Translations under genes and position numbers: made by a program
Part shown: piece by piece, positions 1 to 8,266 of the stretch
Layout: the number at the start of each line of letters is the position of its first letter
Position numbering within the stretch: the first letter of the stretch is position 1
The notes under the pieces: model-generated
Told to the model about the DNA's origin: nothing
The model's input: only the letters and a program-made list of their open reading frames with translations
The model's database searches: none
Assembly (NCBI RefSeq): GCF_030160075.1
Contig: NZ_BSNQ01000003.1
Location: forward strand, 1 to 64,000
From: Dyella lipolytica
GTDB taxonomy: Bacteria > Pseudomonadota > Gammaproteobacteria > Xanthomonadales > Rhodanobacteraceae
DNA: 64,000 bases
Reading direction: 5' to 3'

Positions 1-56
1 CGCTTATGGTCATTGGCTTAGCGGCCCTCGGCATCAAGGCGATGCTGGCGCATTAA
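1..56 (+). CDS. 3' end of an unidentified CDS (partial)
   Basis: The reading frame entering from the left edge ends at the TAA at 54-56. The visible C-terminus is hydrophobic (LMVIGLAALGIKAML) and ends in AH, as expected for the last membrane segment of a small membrane protein. Too little is present to assign a family. The next gene starts 51 bases downstream on the same strand. Confidence 0.45.
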   Translation, partial: LMVIGLAALGIKAMLAH

Positions 57-107
57 GAAAAGGGGCTGGCGCTACGTGGGTCAGCCTTTTCAATTGGGGT
101 ATTCGAG

Positions 108-452
108 ATGTCGGTTATCGAAATTTTGATGTCTGGGGCAACGGCGGACGTCGATGTTCTTCGTTCGTTGGACAAGCATGGCGATGACTTTTCCATAGCT
201 CGCGACGTGGACTTTGTGTTGCGTACACCCATCAAGGAAAAGGCCGAAACCGTTATTGGATTCATCAATGACTATCAGTACGGTCTCGCGCGTCTTGAAC
301 AGCCTGAGAATGAGTATCGAGTGCTGGTGACGATCACTATGCCAATACAGCAACACGTCATCCTCTCGGTCTCGGGCTTTATGTCCTGCCTGGGTGCGTT
401 ATTTGGGGTTGAATACGATGGGTGGGGTTGCCCAGTAAAGCGACGTGATTGA
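108..452 (+). CDS. RraB-family ribonuclease E regulator-like protein
   Basis: This 114-residue protein matches the RraB / DUF695 fold. The N-terminus has the D-x-L-x-x-L-x-x-x-GDDFS-x-x-R-x-VDF pattern (residues 17-36), and the C-terminus ends in LFGVEYDGWGC, matching the conserved EYDGWG motif of E. coli RraB. RraB binds RNase E and modulates mRNA decay in the cytoplasm; that role here is an inference from family membership. The protein is shorter than E. coli RraB and lacks its long acidic tail. The stop codon is followed within 3 bases by the first of two palindromic repeats. Confidence 0.75.
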   Translation: MSVIEILMSGATADVDVLRSLDKHGDDFSIARDVDFVLRTPIKEKAETVIGFINDYQYGLARLEQPENEYRVLVTITMPIQQHVILSVSGFMSCLGALFGVEYDGWGCPVKRRD

Positions 453-480
453 GGAAAAGGGGGGCAGAGCTCTTTTCTAG
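453..480. repeat. Palindromic REP-like element, copy 1
   Basis: AAAAGG at 455-460 and CTCTTTTCT at 470-478 form imperfect inverted arms around GGGGCAGAG. It is a diverged relative of the cleaner copy at 560-583, and both end in CTTTTCTA. It abuts the stop codon of the RraB-like gene. Confidence 0.55.
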
Positions 481-559
481 GCCGACCTTGCGATCGAATC
501 TTCGCAATGCGCCCAAGCTCCGCTTCGATGGCCTTCTGGAAGCGGAGAGTTTCGAAGGG

Positions 560-583
560 AAAAAGGGGTCAGAGCCCTTTTCT
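560..583. repeat. Palindromic REP-like element, copy 2
   Basis: AAAAGGG (561-567) and CCCTTTT (575-581) are exact inverted arms of 7 bp around the centre GTCAGAG. Short palindromes of this form recur in xanthomonad intergenic regions and are often linked to REP-associated tyrosine transposases; no such transposase gene lies in the window. The two copies are about 105 bp apart. Confidence 0.6.
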
Positions 584-610
584 ATAAGTGCCGACAGGGG
601 AAATCAAAAC

Positions 611-2203
611 ATGACGTCACGTGTGCGTTGGCTATTATTGGCCGGGGTAGTCATAGTTGGCATTGCAAGCACTTTGTGCTTTGGGCTACCGCTCTGGACT
701 CAGGCGCCTGTCGCCGCAGTTCAACATCCACCCGTCGTGCGATTGACGCATGCGCAACCGTTCATGCCGCCGCCATTTACCGAGGCTCAGTTCAATCAGT
801 TCCTGGTTGCTGCCCGGAAGGCGGAGACTGTCGCGGATCTACTTCAAAGATGTCTCGCTTACCCAAATCCACCGGGTCTTGATTGGTCGGAGGCGGTAAC
901 AACCGCCTATTGTCACTATCAATTTGATCCGATGGTGAAGCCGGATGAAGCGCGCCGACTCATCCTGACCGGACATGCGGCGAAACTGGATGCGCGTCTT
1001 GCCGACGTCATGCGTGCTCAGTTGTCAAAGCCCGACGCGCAAGGTGCGCTCGATCGCACCTATATGATCGATTTCAAAGATGGATCGGAAGCAACCCGTG
1101 CGCTTATGGACGCGTGGAAGCGCCAGTCTCCCACAAGCGCGTTTGCGTGGGCTGCCAGTGGTACGGCTTATGTGCAAATGGCGCAGCAAGTCCGCGGCTC
1201 CGATTACGCGAAGAAAACGCCGCAGAGTTCCTTCGAGTCGATGGGGCGATTGTTAGAGCGGGCACGCGCCGATCTCGACAAGGCGGTCGAGCTCGATCCG
1301 CAAGTCACTCCTGCTTACGGTGCGATGATCTACGCCGCGGCTCTGGAAAGCGATGGTGCGTACGCAGTGAACGCTGCCAAACGTGGACTGGCGGTTGATC
1401 CGGCCAACTACACCATTTATGCGCGCCTCGTCTGGATGGCGCAGCCCAAGTGGGGCGGAACGGTTCAAGAGATGCAAGGCATTATTGCCGGTGCTCAGCG
1501 TCATGCCAAAGAAAACCCCTTGCTAAGGCTGCTGCTATCGGAAAATAGCGGGGGCGAGTCTTACGTCGAAAACTGCGATTGCAATCCCATCACCGAGATG
1601 GATCTTTACAGGAATGTTTACGCCGAGGCGGCACCTGTCAGTATGTTGATGAGTGGCGGATGGGCCGCGAAAAATCGTAGCTCTACCGCGCTATCCGTGA
1701 TCTATCGCTCGGAAGTGATTCGATTTGATCCAAGTAAGATCGATCACCGCGAGGGCCGCGCATTCGATTTACCGCCTTTGGGTCAATCGGATTGGGCGCT
1801 CGCAGAGGGAAACGCGCTTGTGGCGCTAGTTCCCCAGGATGAAAACGCGTTCGATGTGCGCGGCCTTGCCTATGAGGCGAGGGGTGACGTGGATCACGCA
1901 GAGCAAGACTACGCGGAAGCACTGCGCCTGAACCCCGATGACACGTGGACATTGGTTGAGCTCGGCAATCTCTACGTGCATTCAACTCGCAATTGGGATG
2001 GTGGCTGGGCCATTGCTAATCGGCTCATTCAAATGAGCCCGGATAACCCACAAGGCTGGTTACTTCGGGCCAGCATCCAAAAAGACGAGCCACGTGATGG
2101 CCTTAACCAAACCATTTCAGATTTTGTTGCGCGATTTGGCAACGACCCTAGTCAGCAGGCGTTAGTTGCGCAAATGCAGGCGATAGGCAAGCCGAGTCGA
2201 TAA
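611..2203 (+). CDS. TPR-repeat protein with N-terminal membrane anchor
   Basis: A 530-residue protein. I chose the ATG at 611 because it follows an AGGGGA ribosome-binding site (597-602) and opens with a basic residue and a hydrophobic segment (residues 7-30) that looks like a signal anchor; the frame is open back to 449, but that would translate the palindromic repeat. The C-terminal third carries TPR-like helices (A-x-D-Y-x-E-A-L-R-L-N-P-D-D around residues 430-480), with more degenerate repeats around residues 220-320. TPR arrays mediate protein-protein contacts, so a periplasmic or membrane-linked scaffold is likely. The partner and pathway are unknown. It is the last plus-strand gene before the convergent darP. 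Confidence 0.75.
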   Translation: MTSRVRWLLLAGVVIVGIASTLCFGLPLWTQAPVAAVQHPPVVRLTHAQPFMPPPFTEAQFNQFLVAARKAETVADLLQRCLAYPNPPGLDWSEAVTTAYCHYQFDPMVKPDEARRLILTGHAAKLDARLADVMRAQLSKPDAQGALDRTYMIDFKDGSEATRALMDAWKRQSPTSAFAWAASGTAYVQMAQQVRGSDYAKKTPQSSFESMGRLLERARADLDKAVELDPQVTPAYGAMIYAAALESDGAYAVNAAKRGLAVDPANYTIYARLVWMAQPKWGGTVQEMQGIIAGAQRHAKENPLLRLLLSENSGGESYVENCDCNPITEMDLYRNVYAEAAPVSMLMSGGWAAKNRSSTALSVIYRSEVIRFDPSKIDHREGRAFDLPPLGQSDWALAEGNALVALVPQDENAFDVRGLAYEARGDVDHAEQDYAEALRLNPDDTWTLVELGNLYVHSTRNWDGGWAIANRLIQMSPDNPQGWLLRASIQKDEPRDGLNQTISDFVARFGNDPSQQALVAQMQAIGKPSR

Positions 2204-2294
2204 GGCTGCGGGTGTTCAAGGCTTTCATTCGCTCGCGTAAAAGTAGTCTGGCCCAACCCTGGACTGCTGACACGCGACCACTACGTGCGCGTGT

Positions 2295-2828
2295 TTACGC
2301 GTCCTCGTCGGTCGCAGTAGTGAGCTGCTTCAGTAACTGGAACACTTCACGATAAGCACGCGGCGGTTTGCTCGAGTCACGCTCGATGCGCGCCTGGCGA
2401 ACCAGTGAACGCAAATGCTGACGATCGATATCCGGATATTGATCGATCAACTCCTGCAACGCGTTGTCATCGTCCAGCAACCGATCGCGCAGCGCTTCCA
2501 GCCGATGCATCGCGGCGGTTTCCTTGCGCAGCTGCTCGCGGTTTTCACCCAGCAGGGTACGTACGCCATCGAAGGCGTCGTCTTCGTGGCGGCGCATCAC
2601 TTTGGCGAGAAAACCCAGCTGGCGCTTGCGGGCGATGTGGGCGGTGATGCGGCGGGTATTTTCGACTTCGCGCAGTACGTCTTCCGGCAGGTTTGCGCGG
2701 GCGAGTTTGCTGGGCGGCAGCTCTACCAATTGCGTGGCGAGCGCCAGCACGGCCAGCGCATCGCGCCGCTGTTGCGTGCGGGTGGGGCCGTAGTCGTGTT
2801 CGGGGTCGTCGGTGTAAGTGCGGTTCAC
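2295..2828 (-). CDS. darP: Ribosome-associated protein DarP/YjgA (DUF615)
   Basis: A 177-residue, highly charged, all-helical protein with the YjgA/DUF615 hallmarks: the N-terminal PTRTQQRRDALAVLALATQL segment, LPPSKLARANLP (residues 37-48), RRITAHIARKRQLGFLAKVMR (residues 59-79) and the C-terminal RQHLRSLVRQARIE. In E. coli the family associates with late 50S assembly intermediates. The start is a GTG at 2826-2828 preceded by GGAAAA; no in-frame ATG fits. It lies 12 bases downstream of the DUF1653 gene, suggesting a two-gene unit. In many Gammaproteobacteria yjgA sits divergent to pmbA, as here. Confidence 0.93.
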   Translation of the reverse strand: MNRTYTDDPEHDYGPTRTQQRRDALAVLALATQLVELPPSKLARANLPEDVLREVENTRRITAHIARKRQLGFLAKVMRRHEDDAFDGVRTLLGENREQLRKETAAMHRLEALRDRLLDDDNALQELIDQYPDIDRQHLRSLVRQARIERDSSKPPRAYREVFQLLKQLTTATDEDA

Positions 2829-2840
2829 GTCATTTTCCGG

Positions 2841-3080
2841 TCAGGGGCCCGGGTTGGTTTGGCCGGGGATGGCATCGATCAGGGCGAAGCGCGGGATGGG
2901 TTCGCCATCCAGTTCGACGGATTCGGCGAACATCGCGGCTGGCCGCACCCATAGGCCGTGGTCGCCGTACAAGGCCTGGTACACGACCAGCTCTTCCATC
3001 GTCTCGCTGTGCCGGGCGGTGCCCAGTACGCGGTAGCTCTGGCCTTTGTAGTGACGATAGATGCCGGTGGCTATGGACAT
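2841..3080 (-). CDS. DUF1653 domain protein
   Basis: A 79-residue protein that is almost entirely a DUF1653 domain: it starts with G-x-Y-R-H-Y-K-G-x-x-Y-x-V-L-G-x-A-R-H-S-E-T (residues 6-27), then VVYQALYGDHGLWVRP (residues 32-47), which is the diagnostic core. The biochemical function of the family is not established. It starts at the ATG at 3078-3080, divergent from pmbA with about 100 bp between them, and runs straight into darP. Confidence 0.88.
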   Translation of the reverse strand: MSIATGIYRHYKGQSYRVLGTARHSETMEELVVYQALYGDHGLWVRPAAMFAESVELDGEPIPRFALIDAIPGQTNPGP

Positions 3081-3180
3081 GGCCGCTCCTGTGGCAACCT
3101 TGATGGGCTAAGTATTGGCAATGAGTCTAGGCGGCCCCATGTCTGCCTATTGTACCCGTGAGCCCCTCAGGAAACCTTAC

Positions 3181-4551
3181 GTGAGCGAAGTTGCGATCAA
3201 TCAGGACGCCAGCCGGCGCGAACTCGACCGATTGGCCGAACTGGCCGGGGATGTGATCCGCCGCGCCCGCGCCGCGGGTGCCAGCCAGGCCGAGGTGTCG
3301 GCCAGTATCGAGACCGGCCTTAGCGTCAACGTGCGTTTGGGCGAGGTGGAGACGGTAGAGCACACGCGCGACCGCGGCTTCGGCCTCACTGTGTATTTCG
3401 GGCAGCGCAAGGGCTCGGCGAGCACGGCCGATCTGAACGCGGATTCGATCCAGGCCACGCTGGACCAGGCCTGCGCCATCGCCCGTTTTACCGAAGAGGA
3501 TCCCGCTGCCGGGCTGGCCGATGCCTCGCGCATGGCGACGCAATTCCCGGAACTGGATCTGTGGCATCCCTGGATGATCGACACCGCGGACGCGATTGCG
3601 CTGGGTCAAGACATTGAAGCGGCCGGGCGCGCGCATGCCGGTATCACCAACTCCGAAGGTGCCAGCGTGCAGATGGGCGAAAGTCTGTCGGTCTATGCCA
3701 ACTCGCACGGCTTTGTGGGCAGCGAGCGCGGCACGCGGCATTCGCTGTCGCTGTCGCTGATCGCCGGCGACGAAGCGGGCATGCAACGCGACTACTGGTA
3801 CGACAGCGTGCGCAGTGCGAGCGATTTCATGAGCGCGCAAGCGCTCGGCAACAAGGCCGCGGAGCGCACGCTATCGCGCGTCGGTGCGCGGCGTTTATCG
3901 ACGCGGCAATGCCCGGTGCTGTTTGCGCCGGAAATCGCGCGCGGTTTGATCGGTCACTTGATCGGTGCGGTGAGCGGTGGCTCGTTGTACCGCCAGGCCA
4001 GCTTCCTGCTCGATCATGCGGGCAAGCAGGTCATGCCGGCGTGGCTGAATATTGTTGAGCGTCCCTTTTTGCTGCGTGGGCAAGGCTCCGGCGCGTTCGA
4101 TGCCGAAGGTGTGGCGACACGCGATAGCGCCTTGATCGAAAACGGCGTGCTTGCGCGTTATGTCTTAGGCAGTTATTCCGCACGCAAACTCGGGCTTGAA
4201 TCGACGGGCAATGCCGGCGGCATTCATAACCTGATCGTCGAACCGGGTCACGGCGACGGCGGTGCGGCAGACGATTTCCGCGGCATGCTGAAGCGTTTGG
4301 GCACCGGCCTGCTGGTGACCGAGGTGATGGGGCAGGGCGTGAACATCATTACCGGCGACTACTCGCGCGGTGCGGCCGGATTCTGGGTGGAAAACGGCGA
4401 GATCGCCTATCCGGTGGAAGAAATCACCATCGCCGCCAATCTGCGCGACATGCTCGCCGGTATCACGGCGGTGGGCAGCGACGTGGACAAGCGTTCGCAT
4501 CTGCTGACCGGTTCGATTCTGCTGAAACCTATGACAGTCGCTGGCGAATAA
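3181..4551 (+). CDS. pmbA: Metalloprotease PmbA (TldE)
   Basis: A 456-residue peptidase U62-family protein, partner of TldD in the TldD/TldE heterodimer that degrades unfolded peptides and matures some modified peptides. The frame is open to 3115, but the GTG at 3181 has an AGGAAA site 6 bases upstream and gives the usual PmbA length, so it is preferred. Family signatures include VETVEHTRDRGFGLTVYFG, FPELDLWHPW, the E-G-A segment (NSEGASVQMG), and near the end VTEVMGQGVNIITGDYSRGA with GFWVENGEI. The zinc ligands of this complex lie in TldD, which is not in this window. Confidence 0.96.
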   Translation: MSEVAINQDASRRELDRLAELAGDVIRRARAAGASQAEVSASIETGLSVNVRLGEVETVEHTRDRGFGLTVYFGQRKGSASTADLNADSIQATLDQACAIARFTEEDPAAGLADASRMATQFPELDLWHPWMIDTADAIALGQDIEAAGRAHAGITNSEGASVQMGESLSVYANSHGFVGSERGTRHSLSLSLIAGDEAGMQRDYWYDSVRSASDFMSAQALGNKAAERTLSRVGARRLSTRQCPVLFAPEIARGLIGHLIGAVSGGSLYRQASFLLDHAGKQVMPAWLNIVERPFLLRGQGSGAFDAEGVATRDSALIENGVLARYVLGSYSARKLGLESTGNAGGIHNLIVEPGHGDGGAADDFRGMLKRLGTGLLVTEVMGQGVNIITGDYSRGAAGFWVENGEIAYPVEEITIAANLRDMLAGITAVGSDVDKRSHLLTGSILLKPMTVAGE

Positions 4552-4644
4552 GCGGTATTAGGCTTCGGCAAGATCCTGCGGGCTTTGATAGGATGCCCCA
4601 CACCGGGAAGGGGCCGGTGTTTGCACGACTTGAAGGAGATACGC

Positions 4645-5079
4645 ATGAGCGTTCCGCCTGAGTCTGCTGTACCGCCGCCGAGTGAGTCGTCGACCACCAG
4701 CGACGTTCCTGCCCAGGAGCGCACGTGGGCCATGATCGCCCACCTGTCGGCGCTGCTCGGCGCGTTAGTCACTTCTTCGCATGGCGGGGGCTTCGCCTGC
4801 TTTGTTGGCCCGCTGATTGTTTGGCTGATCAAGAAGGACAGCATGCCCTTCGTCAACGATCAGGCCAAAGAGGCGCTGAACTTCAATATCAGTGTGGCTA
4901 TCGCGACATTGGCGCTGGTGTTGTTATCGGCCCTCACGTTCGGCATCGGCTTGATCATTGCCATCCCCATGTGGGTGGTTATCGGTATCGGCTGGTTGGT
5001 GCTCACCATCATCGCCGCGGTGAAAGCCAATGAAGGCGTGCGGTATCGCTATCCGTTCGCGCTGCGATTGATCAAGTAA
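4645..5079 (+). CDS. DUF4870 membrane protein, copy 1
   Basis: A 144-residue protein starting at the ATG at 4645 behind a strong AAGGAG site. A Pro/Ser-rich N-terminus (about 25 residues) is followed by the DUF4870 (Tic20-like) pattern: RTWAMIAHLSALLGAL, a hydrophobic segment with GPLIVWLIKKD, NDQAKEALNFNISV, then two more membrane segments and the ending VRYRYPFALRLIK. Likely four membrane helices in the inner membrane. Function of the family is unknown. It is a clear paralogue of the next gene, with 107 bp between them. Confidence 0.9.
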   Translation: MSVPPESAVPPPSESSTTSDVPAQERTWAMIAHLSALLGALVTSSHGGGFACFVGPLIVWLIKKDSMPFVNDQAKEALNFNISVAIATLALVLLSALTFGIGLIIAIPMWVVIGIGWLVLTIIAAVKANEGVRYRYPFALRLIK

Positions 5080-5186
5080 CTGGTTGAGCAACGCTTGGCG
5101 CTGGCGCTGCCAGACGGCACTTGACACGCAAGCGTGCGCAAACCAACAGTGATGGGAAAGGTATAGCCACCTAAGGAGGGAGCTTT

Positions 5187-5561
5187 ATGAGCACGCCGTC
5201 CGACCAGGTCACACCGCCGTCCGAACCGGTTTCATCGTCCAGCAATGACCGCAATCTGGCGATGATTACGCATCTTTCCGGTTTTGTTCTCTACATTATC
5301 GTGCCGTTGATCGTGTGGTTGATTCACAAGGACCGTTCCGACAAGGCGTATCTGGCGGGCGAGGCCAAGGAAGCGTTGAACTTCCAGATCACCATGCTGA
5401 TTGCGTGGGTGATTGCCTGGATACTGCAAATCATCCTGATCGGTTTCATCCTGATGGGGGTGTTGTGGTTGGTGAATCTAATTTTCTGCATCGTGGCCGC
5501 GGTCAAGGTCAGTTCCGATGGGCACTATCGCTATCCGTGGACGTTGCGACTGGTGACTTGA
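5187..5561 (+). CDS. DUF4870 membrane protein, copy 2
   Basis: A 124-residue paralogue of the preceding gene with the same architecture: a short Ser/Pro-rich N-terminus, NLAMITHLSGFVLYIIVPL, VPLIVWLIHKD, GEAKEALNFQITMLIAW, two further hydrophobic segments and the ending YRYPWTLRLVT. The ATG at 5187 follows a near-perfect AAGGAGG. Tandem duplication is the simplest explanation. It is closed by the hairpin terminator at 5593-5619, shared with the convergent ispA. Confidence 0.9.
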   Translation: MSTPSDQVTPPSEPVSSSSNDRNLAMITHLSGFVLYIIVPLIVWLIHKDRSDKAYLAGEAKEALNFQITMLIAWVIAWILQIILIGFILMGVLWLVNLIFCIVAAVKVSSDGHYRYPWTLRLVT

Positions 5562-5592
5562 GCGAACGCTGTTTCGTCCCACTGCCAAAACG

Positions 5593-5619
5593 AAAAACCC
5601 GCGACATCGCGGGTTTTTT
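5593..5619. terminator. Bidirectional rho-independent terminator
   Basis: AAAAACCCGCGA (5593-5604) and TCGCGGGTTTTTT (5607-5619) form a perfect 12-bp inverted repeat with T-runs on both strands. It lies between the convergent DUF4870 gene (stop 5561) and ispA (stop 5642). Confidence 0.9.
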
Positions 5620-5641
5620 ATGTGTGCTGTGGTCTTCGCCG

Positions 5642-6550
5642 TCAGTGAACGCGGTTGGCGGCGTAATGCGCGAGTTCGCGCAGCAGTACGCCGCGTTCGC
5701 CGAACGGCGCAATCGCACCGAGCGCGGTGTCGATGAGTTCGGCAAGGCGCGCACGCGATGCGTCAAGGCCGATGATTGAGGGGAAGGTGGGTTTGCCCGC
5801 GGCAGCATCCTTGCCGGCGGTCTTGCCGATCACTGCCGATTCGCCTTCGACGTCGAGAATGTCATCGCGCACCTGAAAGGCCAGCCCGACTGCCGTGGCA
5901 TAGCGATTCAGCCCCTCGATGGCCTGTGCATCGGCACCCGCCGTCAATGCGCCGAGTTGCACGGACGCGCGAATCAACGCGCCGGTCTTGCAGGCGTGCA
6001 TGTGTTCCAGTTCGGTCACGGTCAGCGAGCGGCCGACGGCCGTCAGATCGAGCGCTTGCCCGCCGGCCATGCCTTCGGCACCGCAGGCGTGGCCTAGCGT
6101 GCTCAGCATGTCCATGCCGCGAGCACGGTTACCGCGGGCGAGGATTTCAAAGGCCAGCGCCTGCAGGGCGTCGCCGGCAAGAATCGCCATCGCTTCGCCG
6201 AAGACGATATGGCAGGTGGGGCGGCCGCGGCGCATGGCGTCGTCGTCCATGGCGGGTAGATCGTCGTGCACCAAGGAGTAGGCGTGGATTAGTTCTACCG
6301 CGCAGGCGGGTGCGTCCAATTCGGGGCCGTCGTTACCGAGTGCGTGGCCGGTGGCATAGGTGAGCAAAGGGCGCAGACGCTTGCCGCCGCCGAGCACGGC
6401 GTAACGCATGGCGCGGTGCAGTTCGATGGGGGGCAGGTCTTCCGACGGCAGTGCTTCGCCGAGCGCGTGTTCGGCGCGGGCTATCAACGCCCGCAGAGCC
6501 GGACTTAATTCAGGCTTCGGGTTCAAACGGTTCGGCGGTGTCGGGTGCAT
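5642..6550 (-). CDS. ispA: (2E,6E)-farnesyl diphosphate synthase
   Basis: A 302-residue polyprenyl synthetase that condenses IPP with DMAPP and geranyl diphosphate to farnesyl diphosphate, the precursor of undecaprenyl carrier and quinones. Visible motifs: GGGKRLRP, the first Asp-rich motif DDLPAMDDD, the paired RRGRPT, and the second Asp-rich motif DDILDVEG followed by [16 protein letters not shown]. The ATG at 6550 overlaps xseB by 41 bases; a TTG at 6526 would reduce this to 17, and neither has a clear ribosome-binding site. Order xseB-ispA is standard, but the usual third gene, dxs, is not here. Confidence 0.96.
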   Translation of the reverse strand: MHPTPPNRLNPKPELSPALRALIARAEHALGEALPSEDLPPIELHRAMRYAVLGGGKRLRPLLTYATGHALGNDGPELDAPACAVELIHAYSLVHDDLPAMDDDAMRRGRPTCHIVFGEAMAILAGDALQALAFEILARGNRARGMDMLSTLGHACGAEGMAGGQALDLTAVGRSLTVTELEHMHACKTGALIRASVQLGALTAGADAQAIEGLNRYATAVGLAFQVRDDILDVEGESAVIGKTAGKDAAAGKPTFPSIIGLDASRARLAELIDTALGAIAPFGERGVLLRELAHYAANRVH

Positions 6551-6779
6551 CGGGGTCGAGCAGCAGGCGCACGCGCAGCTCGGCCTGGTCCAGGGCTTGC
6601 TGGCAGTGGCGGTAGAGGCCGATGCCGCGCTCGAAGGCGCTGAGCGATTCGTCGAGGCTCATATCGCCGCCTTCCATGCGCGCTACCAGTTGTTCGAGCT
6701 CGTCGAGCGAATGCTCGAAATCGGCGACCGGTGGTGCGGTTTCGGCGGGTGCAGAAGTGGGCTTGACCATGGCCGGCAA
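6510..6779 (-). CDS. xseB: Exodeoxyribonuclease VII small subunit
   Basis: An 89-residue subunit of the XseA/XseB nuclease, which degrades single-stranded DNA to oligonucleotides. The conserved core [25 protein letters not shown] (from residue 21), followed by [20 protein letters not shown], is intact. An alternative start is the ATG at 6770 (MVKPTS). It overlaps ispA by 41 bases, so the two are probably translationally coupled. The large subunit gene xseA is not in the window. Confidence 0.95.
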   Translation of the reverse strand: MPAMVKPTSAPAETAPPVADFEHSLDELEQLVARMEGGDMSLDESLSAFERGIGLYRHCQQALDQAELRVRLLLDPDAPDTAEPFEPEA

Positions 6780-6979
6780 CGCTAGCGCAGCGCTAGGGCG
6801 GAATCAATCGCTGCGGCGAGTCAAGGTGACGCAGCTGGGACATGTTTGCGAGGTAAGGTTCGCTGGCGCAGCCCCTCCAGTTCATGGGTGGGCGCTTGAT
6901 TTCGATATATCTAAACACTATCTTGCGATACTGTCCCCAGCCGCTCGACACTCGGCAGCGATTCGCCCTAGGAGTTTTT

Positions 6980-8263
6980 GTGACCCATACGTCGTTGGAT
7001 GCCGCCGAACCGGGCGGCACGGGTTTTTCCGGCTATCAGAAATTCGTCGTGGCGGTGCTGGCTTTTCTGCAGTTCACCATCGTGCTGGATTTCATGCTGC
7101 TAGCGCCGTTGGGCGCGCTGGTGGTGCCCGCCTTGCACGTCACGCCCGCGCAATTCGGTCGTGTCGTATCGGCCTATGCGTTCGCCGCAGGCGTGTCGGG
7201 CATTCTCGCGGCGGGCTATGCCGATCGTTTCGACCGGAAGAAGCTGCTGGTGATCTTCTACAGCGGTTTCATGCTCGGTACGTTGTTCTGCGCGCTTGCT
7301 CACACCTACACGTTGCTGCTGCTGGCGCGCATGGTGACCGGCATGTTCGCCGGCGTGGTGGGTGCGGCATCGATGGCCATCGTCACCGATCTGTTTCCGC
7401 TGTCGATGCGCGGACGCGTGATGGGCTTCATCCAGTCCGCGTTCGCGGCCAGCACGGTGTTGGGCTTGCCGTTGAGCCTGTACTTGTCCAGCCATTGGGG
7501 CTGGAATGCGCCGTTTTTCCTGATCGTGGTGGTTTGCACCGTGGTGGGTGGCGCGATCATCGGACGTCTGCGTCCGGTCAACGCGCACTTGGCACTGCGT
7601 CCGGACAAGAATCCACTGCATCACTTGCTGCATACCTTGACCACGCGCGCCTATTTGATCGGGTTCATCACCACGGCGTTGCTGACGATGGGCGGCTTCA
7701 TGCTGATGCCGTACTCCACTTTGTTTGTGGTGCACAACGTCGGTATTTCGATTGAGATGCTGTCGGTGGTGTATCTGATTACGGGCCTGGTGTCGGCAGT
7801 GATGGGGCCGTTGCTCGGTAGGGCCAGCGACACCTTCGGCAAGTTCCGTGTATTCGCCTTCGGCTGCGCGGTGACGATCGTGATGGTGCTGATCTACACG
7901 CGGCTTTCTAACGTGTCGCTGTGGACGCTGATCACGGTGAGCGCGCTGCTGCAGGTCGGCATTTTCTCGCGCATCATTTCCTCGTCCGCTTTGATGTCCG
8001 GTTTGCCGAAGCCTTCCGATCGCGGCGCATACATGTCGATCAGCTCTTCCTTACAGCAGATGTCCGGCGGCCTTGCTGCGATGCTGGGTGGCATGGTTGT
8101 GGTTCAGACCGGCGACGGTCGGTTGGTGCACTTCGACGTGCTGGGCGATGTGTTGGTGTTCACCACGCTGGCATCGTTCGTACTGATGTATTTTGTCAAT
8201 CGCAGGGTGATGGGGGCAGCGGTAGCGCCTGTGCCGCAGCGATTGGAGGGTGAAAAACCGTAA
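6980..8263 (+). CDS. MFS transporter
   Basis: A 427-residue major facilitator superfamily permease with about 12 membrane segments. The GTG at 6980 is chosen because TAGGAG lies 5 bases upstream; upstream sequence in frame is not conserved-looking. Motif A is seen as GYADRFDRKKLLV in the loop after helix 2, and a second A-like loop GRASDTFGKFRVF appears after helix 8, the usual two-halves arrangement. Substrate cannot be told from sequence; it is a DHA1-like drug/sugar efflux type. It converges with tilS, leaving only 3 bases between stop codons. Confidence 0.9.
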   Translation: MTHTSLDAAEPGGTGFSGYQKFVVAVLAFLQFTIVLDFMLLAPLGALVVPALHVTPAQFGRVVSAYAFAAGVSGILAAGYADRFDRKKLLVIFYSGFMLGTLFCALAHTYTLLLLARMVTGMFAGVVGAASMAIVTDLFPLSMRGRVMGFIQSAFAASTVLGLPLSLYLSSHWGWNAPFFLIVVVCTVVGGAIIGRLRPVNAHLALRPDKNPLHHLLHTLTTRAYLIGFITTALLTMGGFMLMPYSTLFVVHNVGISIEMLSVVYLITGLVSAVMGPLLGRASDTFGKFRVFAFGCAVTIVMVLIYTRLSNVSLWTLITVSALLQVGIFSRIISSSALMSGLPKPSDRGAYMSISSSLQQMSGGLAAMLGGMVVVQTGDGRLVHFDVLGDVLVFTTLASFVLMYFVNRRVMGAAVAPVPQRLEGEKP

Positions 8264-8266
8264 GCT

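Noticed and set aside
449-610. Upstream extension of the TPR protein to codon 449
   Set aside because: The extension would translate both palindromic repeats, and the ATG at 611 has a better ribosome-binding site and signal anchor.
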